A stretch of 64,000 bases of DNA. Origin: Natronomonas aquatica. GTDB taxonomy: Archaea > Halobacteriota > Halobacteria > Halobacteriales > Haloarculaceae. A program made the position numbers and the translations under genes. Positions 16,288 to 24,592 of this stretch are shown here, piece by piece (the stretch's first letter is position 1; every line of letters starts with the position of its first letter). Under the pieces are notes generated by a model. The model was given only the letters and a program-made list of their open reading frames with translations. It had not been told where the DNA came from and made no database searches. The stretch is taken from contig NZ_JAHLKM010000013.1 of assembly GCF_024449025.1 (NCBI RefSeq), forward strand, positions 1 to 64,000, written 5' to 3'.

Positions 16288-16647
16288 CGTCAGAGCATTC
16301 GAGACGACGGAACGAGGAGGACCACACAACCGAGAGAAAACAAGCCAGTATCTCAAACTCAAATTGGAGTACTTGGGTAGTCGGTTTTTGAGTGACGAAC
16401 CGAGCGATCACATGGATCAGTACCAGCCATCAATCGAGAATATATTTTCATTCTGATACGATAATCTGAGGAAATTCTTTACTCCGGAACGGCGTGAATG
16501 CCTCCAATACGTTCCTCCGATTATCGTTGGGCTTCGAGTGGAAATCGAGTATCAAGTCCGAATCCAAGAGAATAAGTAACATAGTTTTATTTCTGCGAAT
16601 TTCATTTCTGCGAAATGAGATTCTACTACTCGTAGCACTTACAGTAG

Positions 16648-16791
16648 AGGGCACCGGATCTCAGCTACGCGCTGTTCGCCAAGAACGGCTTTGCACGCTC
16701 CGTTCGTGAAGCGGCATCCGATCGCTCCGATCTCTCCCTCTTCGATCTCGAGGACGTGATCGATGCCCTCCACAGCGCGGATCGTAAGTAA
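16648..16791 (+). pseudogene. C-terminal fragment of a DUF234-type ATPase
   Basis: An open stretch directly after a TAG reads LSYALFAKNGFARSVREAA, then DRSDLSLFDLEDVIDAL, and ends at TAA 16789-16791. This matches the very end of the intact DUF234 ATPase of this window (26464-27849: VKYALFTRSGATQSV and RDDLRLFPLEEI). Only about 48 codons remain and there is no start. It is a relic of a second ATPase gene of that family, lying in the same direction as the non-coding repeats. Confidence 0.6.
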
Positions 16792-16912
16792 TACCTTTCG
16801 CTCGTGGGCGACGGGAAAATCATCACTCTCTGAGAGTCGGGACGGTCTCGACGGCGATGGCAGCAAGTCCCTGTCCGTCGTGGGGTGAGCGGTCCCGATT
16901 GGTGTCCCCAGA

Positions 16913-18049
16913 TCACCCGAGCTTTGAATCCCGTAGATACGTGAACATGTGGATCTCAGTCAGTCCATCGGTATCAATGCTGAATCGCTGGGGTGGTGAA
17001 CTCCGACTATACGTTTTCTCGACGCGTACCTTCCCTTCCGCCGGCTCGTTTAACGCTTCCAAGATGTCGTGTGCTCCGTCACGGTTTTTGACGATCCAGA
17101 TCGCCTCGTCTGGCTCCTGTGCGGCCATCTTGTCATAATCCTCCGGGACGGCCTGTAACGTATCGTGATTCGATCGTTCGGCCTCGAGGGCGACGACGAC
17201 ATCGCCGTTGGCGTCGAGCCCCGCCAGATCCAACCGGCCTTCCTCGGTCTCGTGATAGGGACGCACCTCGACGACCGCCGAGTCGGGGTCCTCGAGGAAC
17301 GTCTCCTCGAGATACTGTTCGCCGAGTGCGACCATCGCGACGTGGAAACTCGATTCGCTCAGATCGCCCACACCGTCGCCGTGAGCGACGCCTTCCCGAT
17401 GGCGGATCTTCGCCTCCGATCGACCCTCCGGCGTCACTGTGTACAGCACGTGCGGGTACTGACAGTCCTTCCGTAACAGCCCAGCCTCCAGCAGTTCGTC
17501 GACGGCGGGCTTCTCGATGCCGACGTACTCGCGCAACCGGATCATGCTATCAGTAAGAAGGTCATACTCTAACTCCGGATCGAACCGCCGCTGGTGGGCG
17601 GCATAGACTGCGTGTAAAAATCGCAACTGAGCGTCGGTACACCGGCTCTGAATCCGCTCGTCACGGGAGAGCTTCAGGTTCACCCCACACACCGGGATGT
17701 CGTCCCGATCGACCGACTCAAAATCGTGACAGCACTCGATCGCCCGCTCGATGCCCTCCCGGGTGGGATCGTATCGGGACTCACACTCCGAACAAAGGAG
17801 CGCGTGGCGATCCCCGTCGTACTCCAACATCTTCGGCAGCCGCTTCGTGTACGGCAACAGCGAATCCGCAGGTGCGGTCGGTTCGGACGACGGATCGTCC
17901 GTGTGGTCATCTTGTTCCGCCGCCGATGTCGTGGATACAGTTCCCCGCTGTGTCGGCGCGAGGTCGATCCCGTGCTCAAGACGCGAGCGATCCCGGACCA
18001 CGTCGAAGGCGGCTTCGAACGCCGTCTCCTTGGCGGCCGACCGTGACAA
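16913..18049 (-). CDS. Zinc-ribbon/winged-helix protein of mobile-element type, probably N-terminally truncated
   Basis: The frame has 378 residues from a TTG at 18049; an in-frame TGA lies a little upstream and the first ATG is only at residue ~74. Visible parts are an Asp/Ser/Thr-rich linker (~35-60), a CSEC...CC zinc-ribbon-like patch around residues 85-105 (ALLCSECESRYDP), a helical winged-helix-like stretch (YVGIEKPAVDELLEAGLL, LYTVTPEGRSEA), and a C-terminal nuclease-like alpha/beta region (VVEVRPYHETEEGRLDLAGLD, VVVALEAERSNHDT). I recall similar C-terminal modules on large haloarchaeal plasmid proteins, so this may be the tail of a bigger ATPase gene cut by rearrangement. Function unknown. 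Confidence 0.5.
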   Translation of the reverse strand: MSRSAAKETAFEAAFDVVRDRSRLEHGIDLAPTQRGTVSTTSAAEQDDHTDDPSSEPTAPADSLLPYTKRLPKMLEYDGDRHALLCSECESRYDPTREGIERAIECCHDFESVDRDDIPVCGVNLKLSRDERIQSRCTDAQLRFLHAVYAAHQRRFDPELEYDLLTDSMIRLREYVGIEKPAVDELLEAGLLRKDCQYPHVLYTVTPEGRSEAKIRHREGVAHGDGVGDLSESSFHVAMVALGEQYLEETFLEDPDSAVVEVRPYHETEEGRLDLAGLDANGDVVVALEAERSNHDTLQAVPEDYDKMAAQEPDEAIWIVKNRDGAHDILEALNEPAEGKVRVEKTYSRSSPPQRFSIDTDGLTEIHMFTYLRDSKLG

Positions 18050-18125
18050 TCTGATTAACCAACAGGGCTCTCAAGACCGCGCTTGCGTTTGTTAATTCAG
18101 GCAGTATCGATCGTCCCACCCGTTG

Positions 18126-18384
18126 TTACGGCAACTCGCCAGTCACGTCAACGAGGTCCTCCTCGGTTCGCCAGCAATATAGCCGCCCTTCCTGGTCAAA
18201 TAGGTCGAAGACACCGTCCTGCATCCAGCCGAACGGGTGCTTTTCGTCCTCGTACTTCCGCTTGAGGACGTGACTTTTCGTGAAGAACTTCCTCGTTGTC
18301 GGCCAGCGTTATGTCCTCCTCGTCAAGTTGGTCTTTGGCACTTTTGAGAACGTCATCATGAACAGGCGACTCCTCATCAGGCAT
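18126..18384 (-). pseudogene. Small acidic protein gene broken by a frameshift
   Basis: From ATG 18384 the minus strand reads MPDEESPVHDDVLKSAKDQL and continues to LADNEEV. The following codons then make sense only in the next frame: TKSHVLKRKYEDEKHPFGW, MQDGVFDLFDQEGRLYCW and RTEEDLVDVTGELP, then TAA at 18126. A one-base indel near 18285-18292 explains this. The second half, with its FGWMQDGVFDLFD and YCW residues, looks like a conserved haloarchaeal small protein. Either the gene is dead or the base is a sequencing error. Confidence 0.6.
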
Positions 18385-18511
18385 AATGCGAGCTTCTTGT
18401 GGCGGAGAGGTATAATGTATGAAGTAAATCACTTGCTCAGGTGGTTATGGTTCACCACAGAGTTTTTTACTCAAGAGTAAACTACTTGCCACTGCGTCGT
18501 GTACGTACGGT

Positions 18512-18928
18512 ATGAGCACCGAACTTGGGACTGCTGAGAAGATGGGGTCTCGCGAACTGATCCACTTTGTCACCCAGCAGACGCGATTCTCCCTCATCAA
18601 TAACATCCTCCAACACCCCAAGCAGCTGCCCTCGATGTACGAGCTCGAGGAGCCCAACCCCAGCGTGAGTGATGCCACCGTCTACAAGCATATCCAGAAG
18701 CTGATCGACGCCGGCATCGTCAAGGAGGCCGCCCTGGATGACGACCAGCGCCGGCAGGGGTACCCCCGAAAGTTCTACGGGCTTACCGAAGAGGGTCGCG
18801 AGTTCCTGGAGAAGCACAATCTGCTCGCCGCCGAGGAGACGCTCCAGCAGATCTACGAGACCATCTCCGATAAGCCCGAGAAGATGGTTAAATACGAGAA
18901 CGCGCCGCGTCCAAGTGATAACGGGTGA
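18512..18928 (+). CDS. Winged-helix transcriptional regulator (PadR-like)
   Basis: This 138-residue protein has a winged-helix core: LIHFVTQQTRFSLINNIL, SMYELEEPNPSVSDATVYKH as recognition region, LIDAGIVKEAAL, and a wing with RKFYGLTEEGREFLEKHNL. A C-terminal helix (EETLQQIYETI) would dimerise. This is a common haloarchaeal single-domain regulator. It stands alone, 43 bases before the NmrA-like gene in the same direction, which it may control or accompany. Targets and ligand are not visible. Confidence 0.75.
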   Translation: MSTELGTAEKMGSRELIHFVTQQTRFSLINNILQHPKQLPSMYELEEPNPSVSDATVYKHIQKLIDAGIVKEAALDDDQRRQGYPRKFYGLTEEGREFLEKHNLLAAEETLQQIYETISDKPEKMVKYENAPRPSDNG

Positions 18929-18970
18929 ACCAACCGAACACCCTTGCCGTAGCGGTCCGTGTATTCGGTA

Positions 18971-19855
18971 ATGCGCGTACTCGTCGTTGGAGCGACCGGA
19001 TTCGTCGGCAGCCGACTCGTTGGGTCGCTGCGATCGGCCGGCCACGACGTCGTCGCCTTCTCCAGAAGCGCGAGCGGGACGGAATTTTCTGACGACGTCG
19101 AGATATTCGAAGGCGATCTCGGCGATCCGGCCTCATTAGAGGGGCTCTGTGAAGGGATCGATGTAGCCTACTATCTGATCCACTCGCTGACGGCCGAGAA
19201 CTTTGCGGAGCTGGACCGGACCTACGCCCGCCGGTTCCGGGAGCTGGCGTCGGCAGCCGGCGTCGACAGAGTGGTCTACTTGAGCGGTATCAGCAGCGGC
19301 GAGCGGAACCTCTCGCCACATCTCGCCTCCCGCCGGGAGGTCGAGTCGGTGCTCGAGGCCGGGAGCTTCGATCTGACCGTCCTCCGGGCGGCGATCATCA
19401 TCGGTGCGGAAAGTGCGAGCTTCCGCATCGTCGACGATCTCACCGACCGGCTTCCCGTGATGACGGTCCCGAAGTGGGTTCGGACGCCGTGTCAGCCGAT
19501 CGGCATCGACGACGCCGTCGCCTACCTGATCGGCGTCCTCGACGTCGAAGAAACCCGGGGCGGCGTCTACGACATCGGCGCGCCGACCGTGTGGTCCTAC
19601 GAGTCGCTGCTGAAGCTGACCGCCAAAGAGAAGGGAAGGCGTCTCCTGATCGTACCGGTGCCGGTGATGTCTCCGGCCCTCTCTTCGCACTGGCTCCGGC
19701 TGACGACGGACGTCCAGTACGCCATCGCCCGGCCGCTGGTCGAGAGTATGCGAAACCCCGTGACGGTCGACCCCGAACGGGACCTGCAGTCGGTCGTTCC
19801 CATCGAGCAGACACCGGTCGAGGTCGCGATCCGGCGGGCGCTCGCAGAAGGCTGA
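18971..19855 (+). CDS. NmrA/NDUFA9-like NAD(P)-binding protein
   Basis: The protein is 294 residues from ATG 18971; a longer frame starts at 18959, but this start gives MRVLVVGATGFVGSRL at once. It is an atypical SDR with the GATGFVG dinucleotide loop, a DVAYYLIHSL segment, VYLSGIS in place of the usual catalytic Tyr-x3-Lys, and a VLRAAIIIG strand. The Tyr/Lys pair is not obvious, so it may bind NAD(P)H without redox catalysis, as in the NDUFA9 group. It is convergent with the DCC-like gene and shares no overlap with it. Substrate unknown. Confidence 0.72.
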   Translation: MRVLVVGATGFVGSRLVGSLRSAGHDVVAFSRSASGTEFSDDVEIFEGDLGDPASLEGLCEGIDVAYYLIHSLTAENFAELDRTYARRFRELASAAGVDRVVYLSGISSGERNLSPHLASRREVESVLEAGSFDLTVLRAAIIIGAESASFRIVDDLTDRLPVMTVPKWVRTPCQPIGIDDAVAYLIGVLDVEETRGGVYDIGAPTVWSYESLLKLTAKEKGRRLLIVPVPVMSPALSSHWLRLTTDVQYAIARPLVESMRNPVTVDPERDLQSVVPIEQTPVEVAIRRALAEG

Positions 19856-20272
19856 TCAGCGGTCTTCCTCGACTGGGATTTCCCGAACCCCACGGAGATC
19901 CGTGAGGTGGGCTGCGGCCTCCGCGGACAGCGGAAACGTCCCATCGAGATCCGCCACCGTTCGCCCGTGGAGCAGCCGGCCGAAGGGAGCGCCCCCGACC
20001 GCGTAGGTTCGCTTCAGTGCGTCGACAATCGAGTCGGCGAGGCCCGCCCGACAGAGGATCCGCTCGACCGTCTCTTCGCCGACGTGGACGGAGTCGCCCT
20101 CGATGAGGATGAACGCGAAGGGACGGGCGTCGAACTGCGCCTCGAGGAACGCCTGTATCGGCTCGGAACTCCAGCGGACGGCCACGATCTCCTCGGACCG
20201 TCGGGTCGCCGCCGTCACGACCGCGCGGAACAGCGGATTGCTACCGTCGTAGACGAGAAGCGACTGTTTCAC
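19856..20272 (-). CDS. DCC-like (DUF393) thioredoxin-fold protein lacking the cysteines
   Basis: The protein is 138 residues from a GTG at 20272, which follows an AGAGGG ribosome-binding site; the same frame is open to 20344 but that part has no conserved look. The N terminus VKQSLLVYDGSNPLFRAVV resembles the YDGxCxxC start of DCC proteins with both Cys replaced (Ser/Asn and Phe). Later segments are DSVHVGEETVERILCRAG and FGRLLHGR. The fold call is by resemblance only. If right, it cannot do thiol-disulfide exchange through the usual site. Confidence 0.5.
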   Translation of the reverse strand: MKQSLLVYDGSNPLFRAVVTAATRRSEEIVAVRWSSEPIQAFLEAQFDARPFAFILIEGDSVHVGEETVERILCRAGLADSIVDALKRTYAVGGAPFGRLLHGRTVADLDGTFPLSAEAAAHLTDLRGVREIPVEEDR

Positions 20273-20542
20273 GTGCCCTCTAGGTGCGTCGGGGATTTGA
20301 GTGTTTGCGAGCGGCGGTGTTGTTATACTGGAATGCACGCACAACCGGTCGCGATCAGCAGCTGAGACGGGGAATCACAGGAAATATCTCATTTTGACAC
20401 CAGACGATACGTGCCCCCGTGGATATCACGCTCTCGAGAGTGCGCTATCGTTAAATAGTACCGTATATAGTAACATTACTCTATTCCGTGCATAATTAAG
20501 CTAGACCATCCAGAGTAATATGTATCGGTGGGAAACACGGAT

Positions 20543-20692
20543 ATGGCAGAGCACGGACTCCTAACGGACCGTCAACAACCCCAGGCCTACTTCGCTCGGG
20601 CAGATGAACTGCCGCTCGCTCGTGGAGGCTGGGGCTTGTCGATGGACACCCACTCATGCTCGGCAAACTCGCCGGCTAGTGACGAAGAATGA
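20543..20692 (+). CDS. 49-residue hypothetical ORF
   Basis: An ATG at 20543 opens a 49-codon frame (MAEHGLLTDRQQPQAYFARA ... ANSPASDEE) whose TGA overlaps the ATG of the next gene by 4 bases (ATGA). That coupling is the main reason to report it. No clear ribosome-binding site, domain or membrane segment is seen. The stretch 20345-20542 upstream shows no gene. Confidence 0.4.
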   Translation: MAEHGLLTDRQQPQAYFARADELPLARGGWGLSMDTHSCSANSPASDEE

Positions 20693-21063
20693 CTGACTAC
20701 GAGGTAACGCCCCCGCCCGAGCGACTGGCCGACCGCGTGCAGTTGCGCACAGCATTCTCCACAGAACGCGGCGAGGTCACGAAGTTCATGATCCAGTTAG
20801 AGTACTGGCTCGACGGCGACTGGCACGAAGTCGTTCGGTACGATCACGACCGGGACGCACCCGGTGGGCACGACGTGACCGAAGAGGGGGTGCATCGGGA
20901 CGTGTACCGCGACGGCGAGAAATACGACACGGAAGAAGTCTCCCCGCCGATCCCGGCGAATGAGGCCTTCGATCACGCCGAAGAAGATTTACGCGAGAAC
21001 ATCGAACGATTGATCAAGAGGTTTGAAAAATGGCACGGAGTGAAAGACAGGAGCGACCCGTGA
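20689..21063 (+). CDS. DUF7718-like haloarchaeal protein
   Basis: This 124-residue protein is acidic. It has the pattern TKFMIQLEYWLDGDWHEVVR followed by YDHDRDAPGGHDV and HRDVYRDG, then a helical tail (AFDHAEEDLRENIERLIKRF). The core 'W-H-VVRYD...H-D-Y-dG' looks like small proteins encoded beside DNA-binding partners, in the style of toxin-antitoxin or addiction pairs, but I cannot confirm a function. It overlaps the upstream small ORF by 4 bases (ATGA) and the downstream one by 4 bases (GTGA), so the three are translationally coupled. Confidence 0.6.
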   Translation: MTDYEVTPPPERLADRVQLRTAFSTERGEVTKFMIQLEYWLDGDWHEVVRYDHDRDAPGGHDVTEEGVHRDVYRDGEKYDTEEVSPPIPANEAFDHAEEDLRENIERLIKRFEKWHGVKDRSDP

Positions 21064-21161
21064 GCGACGACGAGTTCGAGTCGATGCCTGAGCGCATCAG
21101 CAGTCACTTCGACCGAGTACGTGACCTGCTGGCCGAAGAAACCGAAGACTCCGACGCCTAA
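21060..21161 (+). CDS. 33-residue ORF coupled to the DUF7718-like gene
   Basis: A GTG at 21060 overlaps the stop of the preceding gene (GTGA). The frame reads MSDDEFESMPERISSHFDRV and RDLLAEETEDSDA. An ATG at 21030 in the same frame would give 43 residues. It is acidic and helical, of the size of a small antitoxin or accessory protein. The tight overlap supports real translation. Confidence 0.45.
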   Translation: MSDDEFESMPERISSHFDRVRDLLAEETEDSDA

Positions 21162-21180
21162 CGCCGGTCGCCGCAGCAGA

Positions 21181-22974
21181 TCAATTCCGGGACTGGATCG
21201 CATACAGCTCCGCGTACTCCCCGTCATCGGACAGCAACTCGTCGTGGGTCCCTTCTTCGATGATCTCGCCCTGATCGACGGTATAGATCCGATCGGCGTT
21301 CTTGACCGTCGAGAGCCGATGAGCGATCGCGATCATCCCGTAATCGCGGTCCATCGACTCGATCGCGTCCTGTACCTCCCGTTCGAGGCTCGAATCCAGA
21401 TCGCTGGTAGCCTCATCGAGCACGAGAAAGTCGGCGTCCTTCAGCAGCGCCCGCGCTAACGCCACCCGCTGGCGCTGTCCCCCGGAGAGTCGAACTCCGT
21501 CATCACCGAGCTGTGACTCGTAGCCGTTCGGCAACTCGTCGAGGAACTCATCGACCTTCGCGATTTCACACACCCGTTCGACGTCCGATCGAGTCGCCTC
21601 GCGGTTCCCGATCGTCACGTTGTTCTCCAGCGTATCGCTGAAAATGAAGGGCTGCTGGCGGACGACCGCGATCCGTTCGCGCCACTCCTCAATATCGTAT
21701 TCCTCGATCGACACGCCGTCGCCTCGGATCTCGCCGCGATCGGGGTCGTACATCCGCGCGAGCAGCGAGACGATCGTCGATTTCCCCGCGCCGGACTGGC
21801 CGACGAAGGCGACGAACTCCCCGCGTTCGACGTCGAAGGAGATCCCGTCGAGAACCGTCTCCTCCTCGTTGTACGAGAAGTGAACGTCCTCGAAATCGAC
21901 CCGGTCGACTGAGTCGACGGATCGATCCCCGTCCGTCTCGATCCGCCCGTCGAGGTCGTCAAGGAACTGCTGTGTGCGGACGAGATGGGCGACGTTCCCC
22001 TCTACCGAGTAGAGCTGGCTGTTCAGCCGACTCACCCGCGGCGCCAGCTGGAACATCGCGATCAGGAACACGCCCAATTCGCCGAGCGACAATTCGGTGA
22101 ACACGAACCCGACGTAGATCAACGCGAAGATCGTCATCGCTGCAGACAACTGATAGAAGTTCTGTACCGCCTCTTGGTTGCGCGTGAGATCGACCGACGA
22201 GCTAGCGTATTGTTCAACCGAGTCCCGAAAGTCCGAGAAGATCTCCTTGCCAAGTCCGAATAGCTTCACATCCCGTATCCCCTGCGTCCCCGCTTGCACC
22301 GATTCCTGTACCCGTTCGTTCGCTTCAGCAACGCGTGTTCCGACGGTCACGGCGGGTTCGATCACTTTCCGCAAAACGATGGTGATCACACCGAGGATCC
22401 CGATTGCGAGCAGCGTCATCGTTGACGCGATGTAGAACATGACACCGAGATACATGACCACGAGGAAGGTCGTCTCCATGAGGGTCACACCCTTTGAGAT
22501 GACCTGAGCCGAATATCCCGTTTCCGTGATGATCGCGTTCAACACGTCGTCGGAGCCCTCCTCGTCGAAGTAGCCCACCTCGGCGTCGAGCGCCCCTCGG
22601 AAGGCACGTGTTCGGAGGTCTCTCTCGTACTGTTTCGCGAGGATGGCCTTCAGCCACGCCACGAGAAACGACATCGTGAACCGTCCGGCCATCACCGCTG
22701 CGACGCCGAGAATCAGATAGCCGAGTTCGAACGGGATGCCGAGAATCTCGTAGGTCGCAAGGAAGGCGTTCAAGACGGGGCCACCGCTTTCGACGGCGCC
22801 GTCGGTCTGGGCGACCTGGATGATCGGGTAGATGAACCCCAGGCCGACGCCCTCGAGGAAGGCCACGAAACCGCCGAACACGACGAGCCCGAGGGTGAAG
22901 GTTGGGCGGTATCGGGCGACCCGCTTCAGGGCGTCGAACTTCTGTTGCCACGTGAGATCGTCTGCGTCTGCCAT
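21181..22974 (-). CDS. ABC transporter, fused permease and ATPase (MsbA/PglK-like)
   Basis: This 597-residue half-transporter has an N-terminal exporter domain with about six membrane segments (for example FTLGLVVFGGFVAFLEGVGL, TMTLLAIGILGVITIVL, FALIYVGFVFTELSL) and a C-terminal ATPase: Walker A GQSGAGKST, Q-loop VVRQQPFIF, signature LSGGQRQR, Walker B FLVLDEATSDLDSS and switch His in IAHRLSTVKNAD. Homodimers of this type flip lipid-linked glycans or lipids. Nearby sugar genes suggest glycan-lipid flipping, as for PglK, but lipid or drug export cannot be excluded. It is convergent with the small-ORF set. Confidence 0.85.
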   Translation of the reverse strand: MADADDLTWQQKFDALKRVARYRPTFTLGLVVFGGFVAFLEGVGLGFIYPIIQVAQTDGAVESGGPVLNAFLATYEILGIPFELGYLILGVAAVMAGRFTMSFLVAWLKAILAKQYERDLRTRAFRGALDAEVGYFDEEGSDDVLNAIITETGYSAQVISKGVTLMETTFLVVMYLGVMFYIASTMTLLAIGILGVITIVLRKVIEPAVTVGTRVAEANERVQESVQAGTQGIRDVKLFGLGKEIFSDFRDSVEQYASSSVDLTRNQEAVQNFYQLSAAMTIFALIYVGFVFTELSLGELGVFLIAMFQLAPRVSRLNSQLYSVEGNVAHLVRTQQFLDDLDGRIETDGDRSVDSVDRVDFEDVHFSYNEEETVLDGISFDVERGEFVAFVGQSGAGKSTIVSLLARMYDPDRGEIRGDGVSIEEYDIEEWRERIAVVRQQPFIFSDTLENNVTIGNREATRSDVERVCEIAKVDEFLDELPNGYESQLGDDGVRLSGGQRQRVALARALLKDADFLVLDEATSDLDSSLEREVQDAIESMDRDYGMIAIAHRLSTVKNADRIYTVDQGEIIEEGTHDELLSDDGEYAELYAIQSRN

Positions 22975-23080
22975 TCAGTTACTACTGGTATCCTTGCTCG
23001 ATTGAAAAGGGTGACTGTTCGGCGTCGTATCGTCGTGGAGAGACACAAACGGGCGATCCAAACATACGTCCCGAAGAACG

Positions 23081-24253
23081 CTACTCTTCAGTCAACACGC
23101 CCGGCAGGAACCGGTCCTCGTGGGCTTCGATCGTCCCTCGATGCTCGACGAGCGAACCCAGGATCTCCCGGACGCCCTCCTCGAACGTGGTCGATTGGCC
23201 GCCGATCAGCTCGGCGTAGCGGTCGTTTTCGATCTCCATCTTGTGCGTTTCGTCCTCGTCACGGGGGTTCTCGAAGTGCTCGACGTCGACGTCGAGATCG
23301 AACTCCCCCGAGACGTCCGCGATCGTCTCGGCGATCTCGACGATGCTGATCGGGCGCGTCACCTGATTGTAGACGACGTGAGCGTCGGGGCGATCCTCCA
23401 CATCGCCGAGGGCCAACCGTGCCAGGCCCTCGACGGCGTCCTCGAGCGCGATGAAGGGCTTGCGCTGTTCGCCTTTCCCGTAGACGGTCATCGGGTAGCC
23501 GGCGACCGCCTGTGCACAGAAGCGGTGGGCGACGACGCCGAAGTAGTAATCGAAGTCGAAACGGGTCGCGAGCCGGGGGTCGGCCGCCGTCTCCTCGGTT
23601 TCGGTCCCGTAGGTGATCGCCGTCCGGACGTCCGAAATCGGAATATCGAACTGCTCGTGGGCGAGGCGCATGTTCGCTGCGTCGTGCGATTTTGTCATAT
23701 GATACCAGCTCCCACTCATTGCCGGGAACGGCACCTCGTCGCGTTCGCCTTGGCTCTCCATCGTGGCGCCACCCTCGGGGATCGGGAACTCGGGCGCGCC
23801 GTAGACGCCCGTGGTGGTCGTCTCGATGAAGTGCGTATCGCCCAGCCCGTTTTCGTGAAGGCCCCACAGGAGGTTCCGCGTCGCCTGGAGGTTGTTGTGT
23901 TGGGTGTAGTTCGCCCGCTCGCCGTTGATCTGCGAATAGGGGGCGGAGGGCTGGGCGGCGGCGTGGACGACGACGGACGGTTCGTGGACCGACAACAATC
24001 GATCGACAGTCGCCCGATCGGTCAGATCGCCTTCCACGAAAGAGAGGTTCGAACAGCCGTGAACGTCTTCGGCGGCGTCGATGCGCTCGTCGATGCTCGC
24101 GATCGGGACGGCGCTCGTCGAGCCGACCGACTCGACCCACTCCCGCCGCGCGAAGTTATCGACGAGGACGATTCGTTCGTCGGTCCGAGACGCGATCCGA
24201 AGTGCCGTCGGCCAGCCGATGTACCCGTCCGCACCCGTAAGAAGGATGGACAT
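23081..24253 (-). CDS. UDP-sulfoquinovose synthase-like SDR (SQD1/Agl3 family)
   Basis: This 390-residue extended SDR begins ILLTGADGYIGWPTALRIA. The GYxGW..A loop is typical of UDP-sulfoquinovose synthase. DNFARR follows, then VVHAAAQPSAPYSQ, TTTTGVYGAPEFPIPEGG, and catalytic WYHMTKSHDAANM (YxxxK). The long insertion and C-terminal blocks (GKGEQRKPFIALEDAV, NQVTRPISIVEIA) also fit. SQD1 uses UDP-glucose, NAD and sulfite to make UDP-sulfoquinovose. In Archaea the sugar is known in Sulfolobus N-glycans (Agl3). Here it may feed a surface glycan carrying a sulfonate. The gene lies about 100 bases downstream of the collapsed epimerase copy and reads left. Confidence 0.78.
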   Translation of the reverse strand: MSILLTGADGYIGWPTALRIASRTDERIVLVDNFARREWVESVGSTSAVPIASIDERIDAAEDVHGCSNLSFVEGDLTDRATVDRLLSVHEPSVVVHAAAQPSAPYSQINGERANYTQHNNLQATRNLLWGLHENGLGDTHFIETTTTGVYGAPEFPIPEGGATMESQGERDEVPFPAMSGSWYHMTKSHDAANMRLAHEQFDIPISDVRTAITYGTETEETAADPRLATRFDFDYYFGVVAHRFCAQAVAGYPMTVYGKGEQRKPFIALEDAVEGLARLALGDVEDRPDAHVVYNQVTRPISIVEIAETIADVSGEFDLDVDVEHFENPRDEDETHKMEIENDRYAELIGGQSTTFEEGVREILGSLVEHRGTIEAHEDRFLPGVLTEE

Positions 24254-24325
24254 ACGTTACTCGGCACGTGCGCGAGTGTCGATAAAACCTTTCTCCTTGC
24301 GTCCGTACCCCGTCGCGCCCCGACG

Positions 24326-24475
24326 CTACGACGCCCGCACCAGCGGCTCGTATCACTCCTGGTTCTCCCGAGACCATTCGATGAACGCCGGGATCGTCAC
24401 GTTTGGGCACATCTGTGGACCGTACGAGATGAAATATTGTAGTGCAACGGCCGAGATTGGCGTGCTCGATTCCGA
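24326..24475 (-). pseudogene. Collapsed relic of a UDP-sugar 4-epimerase gene
   Basis: On the minus strand the sequence reads AVALQYFISYGPQMCPN, then TIPAFIEWSRENQE, a TGA, YEPLVRAS, and a stop at 24326. The intact epimerase (25301-26287) has AVALRYFTVYGPRMRPN and, about 110 codons later, AEFVEWYRENREWYEPLV. So a second copy has lost the middle between NF-V and EF-V and then decayed. The nucleotide match is visible too (for example ggctcgta.cactcc.ggttctc in both). The rest of 24254-24592 shows no gene. Confidence 0.7.
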
Positions 24476-24592
24476 AGATGTTGGTCGCAAGATCTGTGCA
24501 TTCGCCGACACGGCTATGAATTCACGTGCAACGTCCCACACGAGAAGAACGGCTGCGTAACGCTCTTAAAACCATATATCCCAATATATTCT

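Larger units (their letters stand above)
15162..16647. other. 1.5 kb non-coding region with repeats resembling a replication origin
   Basis: No convincing intact gene is seen on either strand. A minus-strand stretch around 15400-15550 reads LIRWLIDAPDGSFALATVGF in one frame and may be a decayed gene of unknown kind. From 15680 to 16290 there are repeated G-rich/TGTA elements: three GTGTACAC octamers at 15718-15725, 16204-16211 and 16279-16286, a 9-bp inverted repeat, and elements similar to archaeal origin recognition boxes (listed separately). Left elements point left and right elements point right. No orc1/cdc6 gene is present in the window. Confidence 0.5.
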
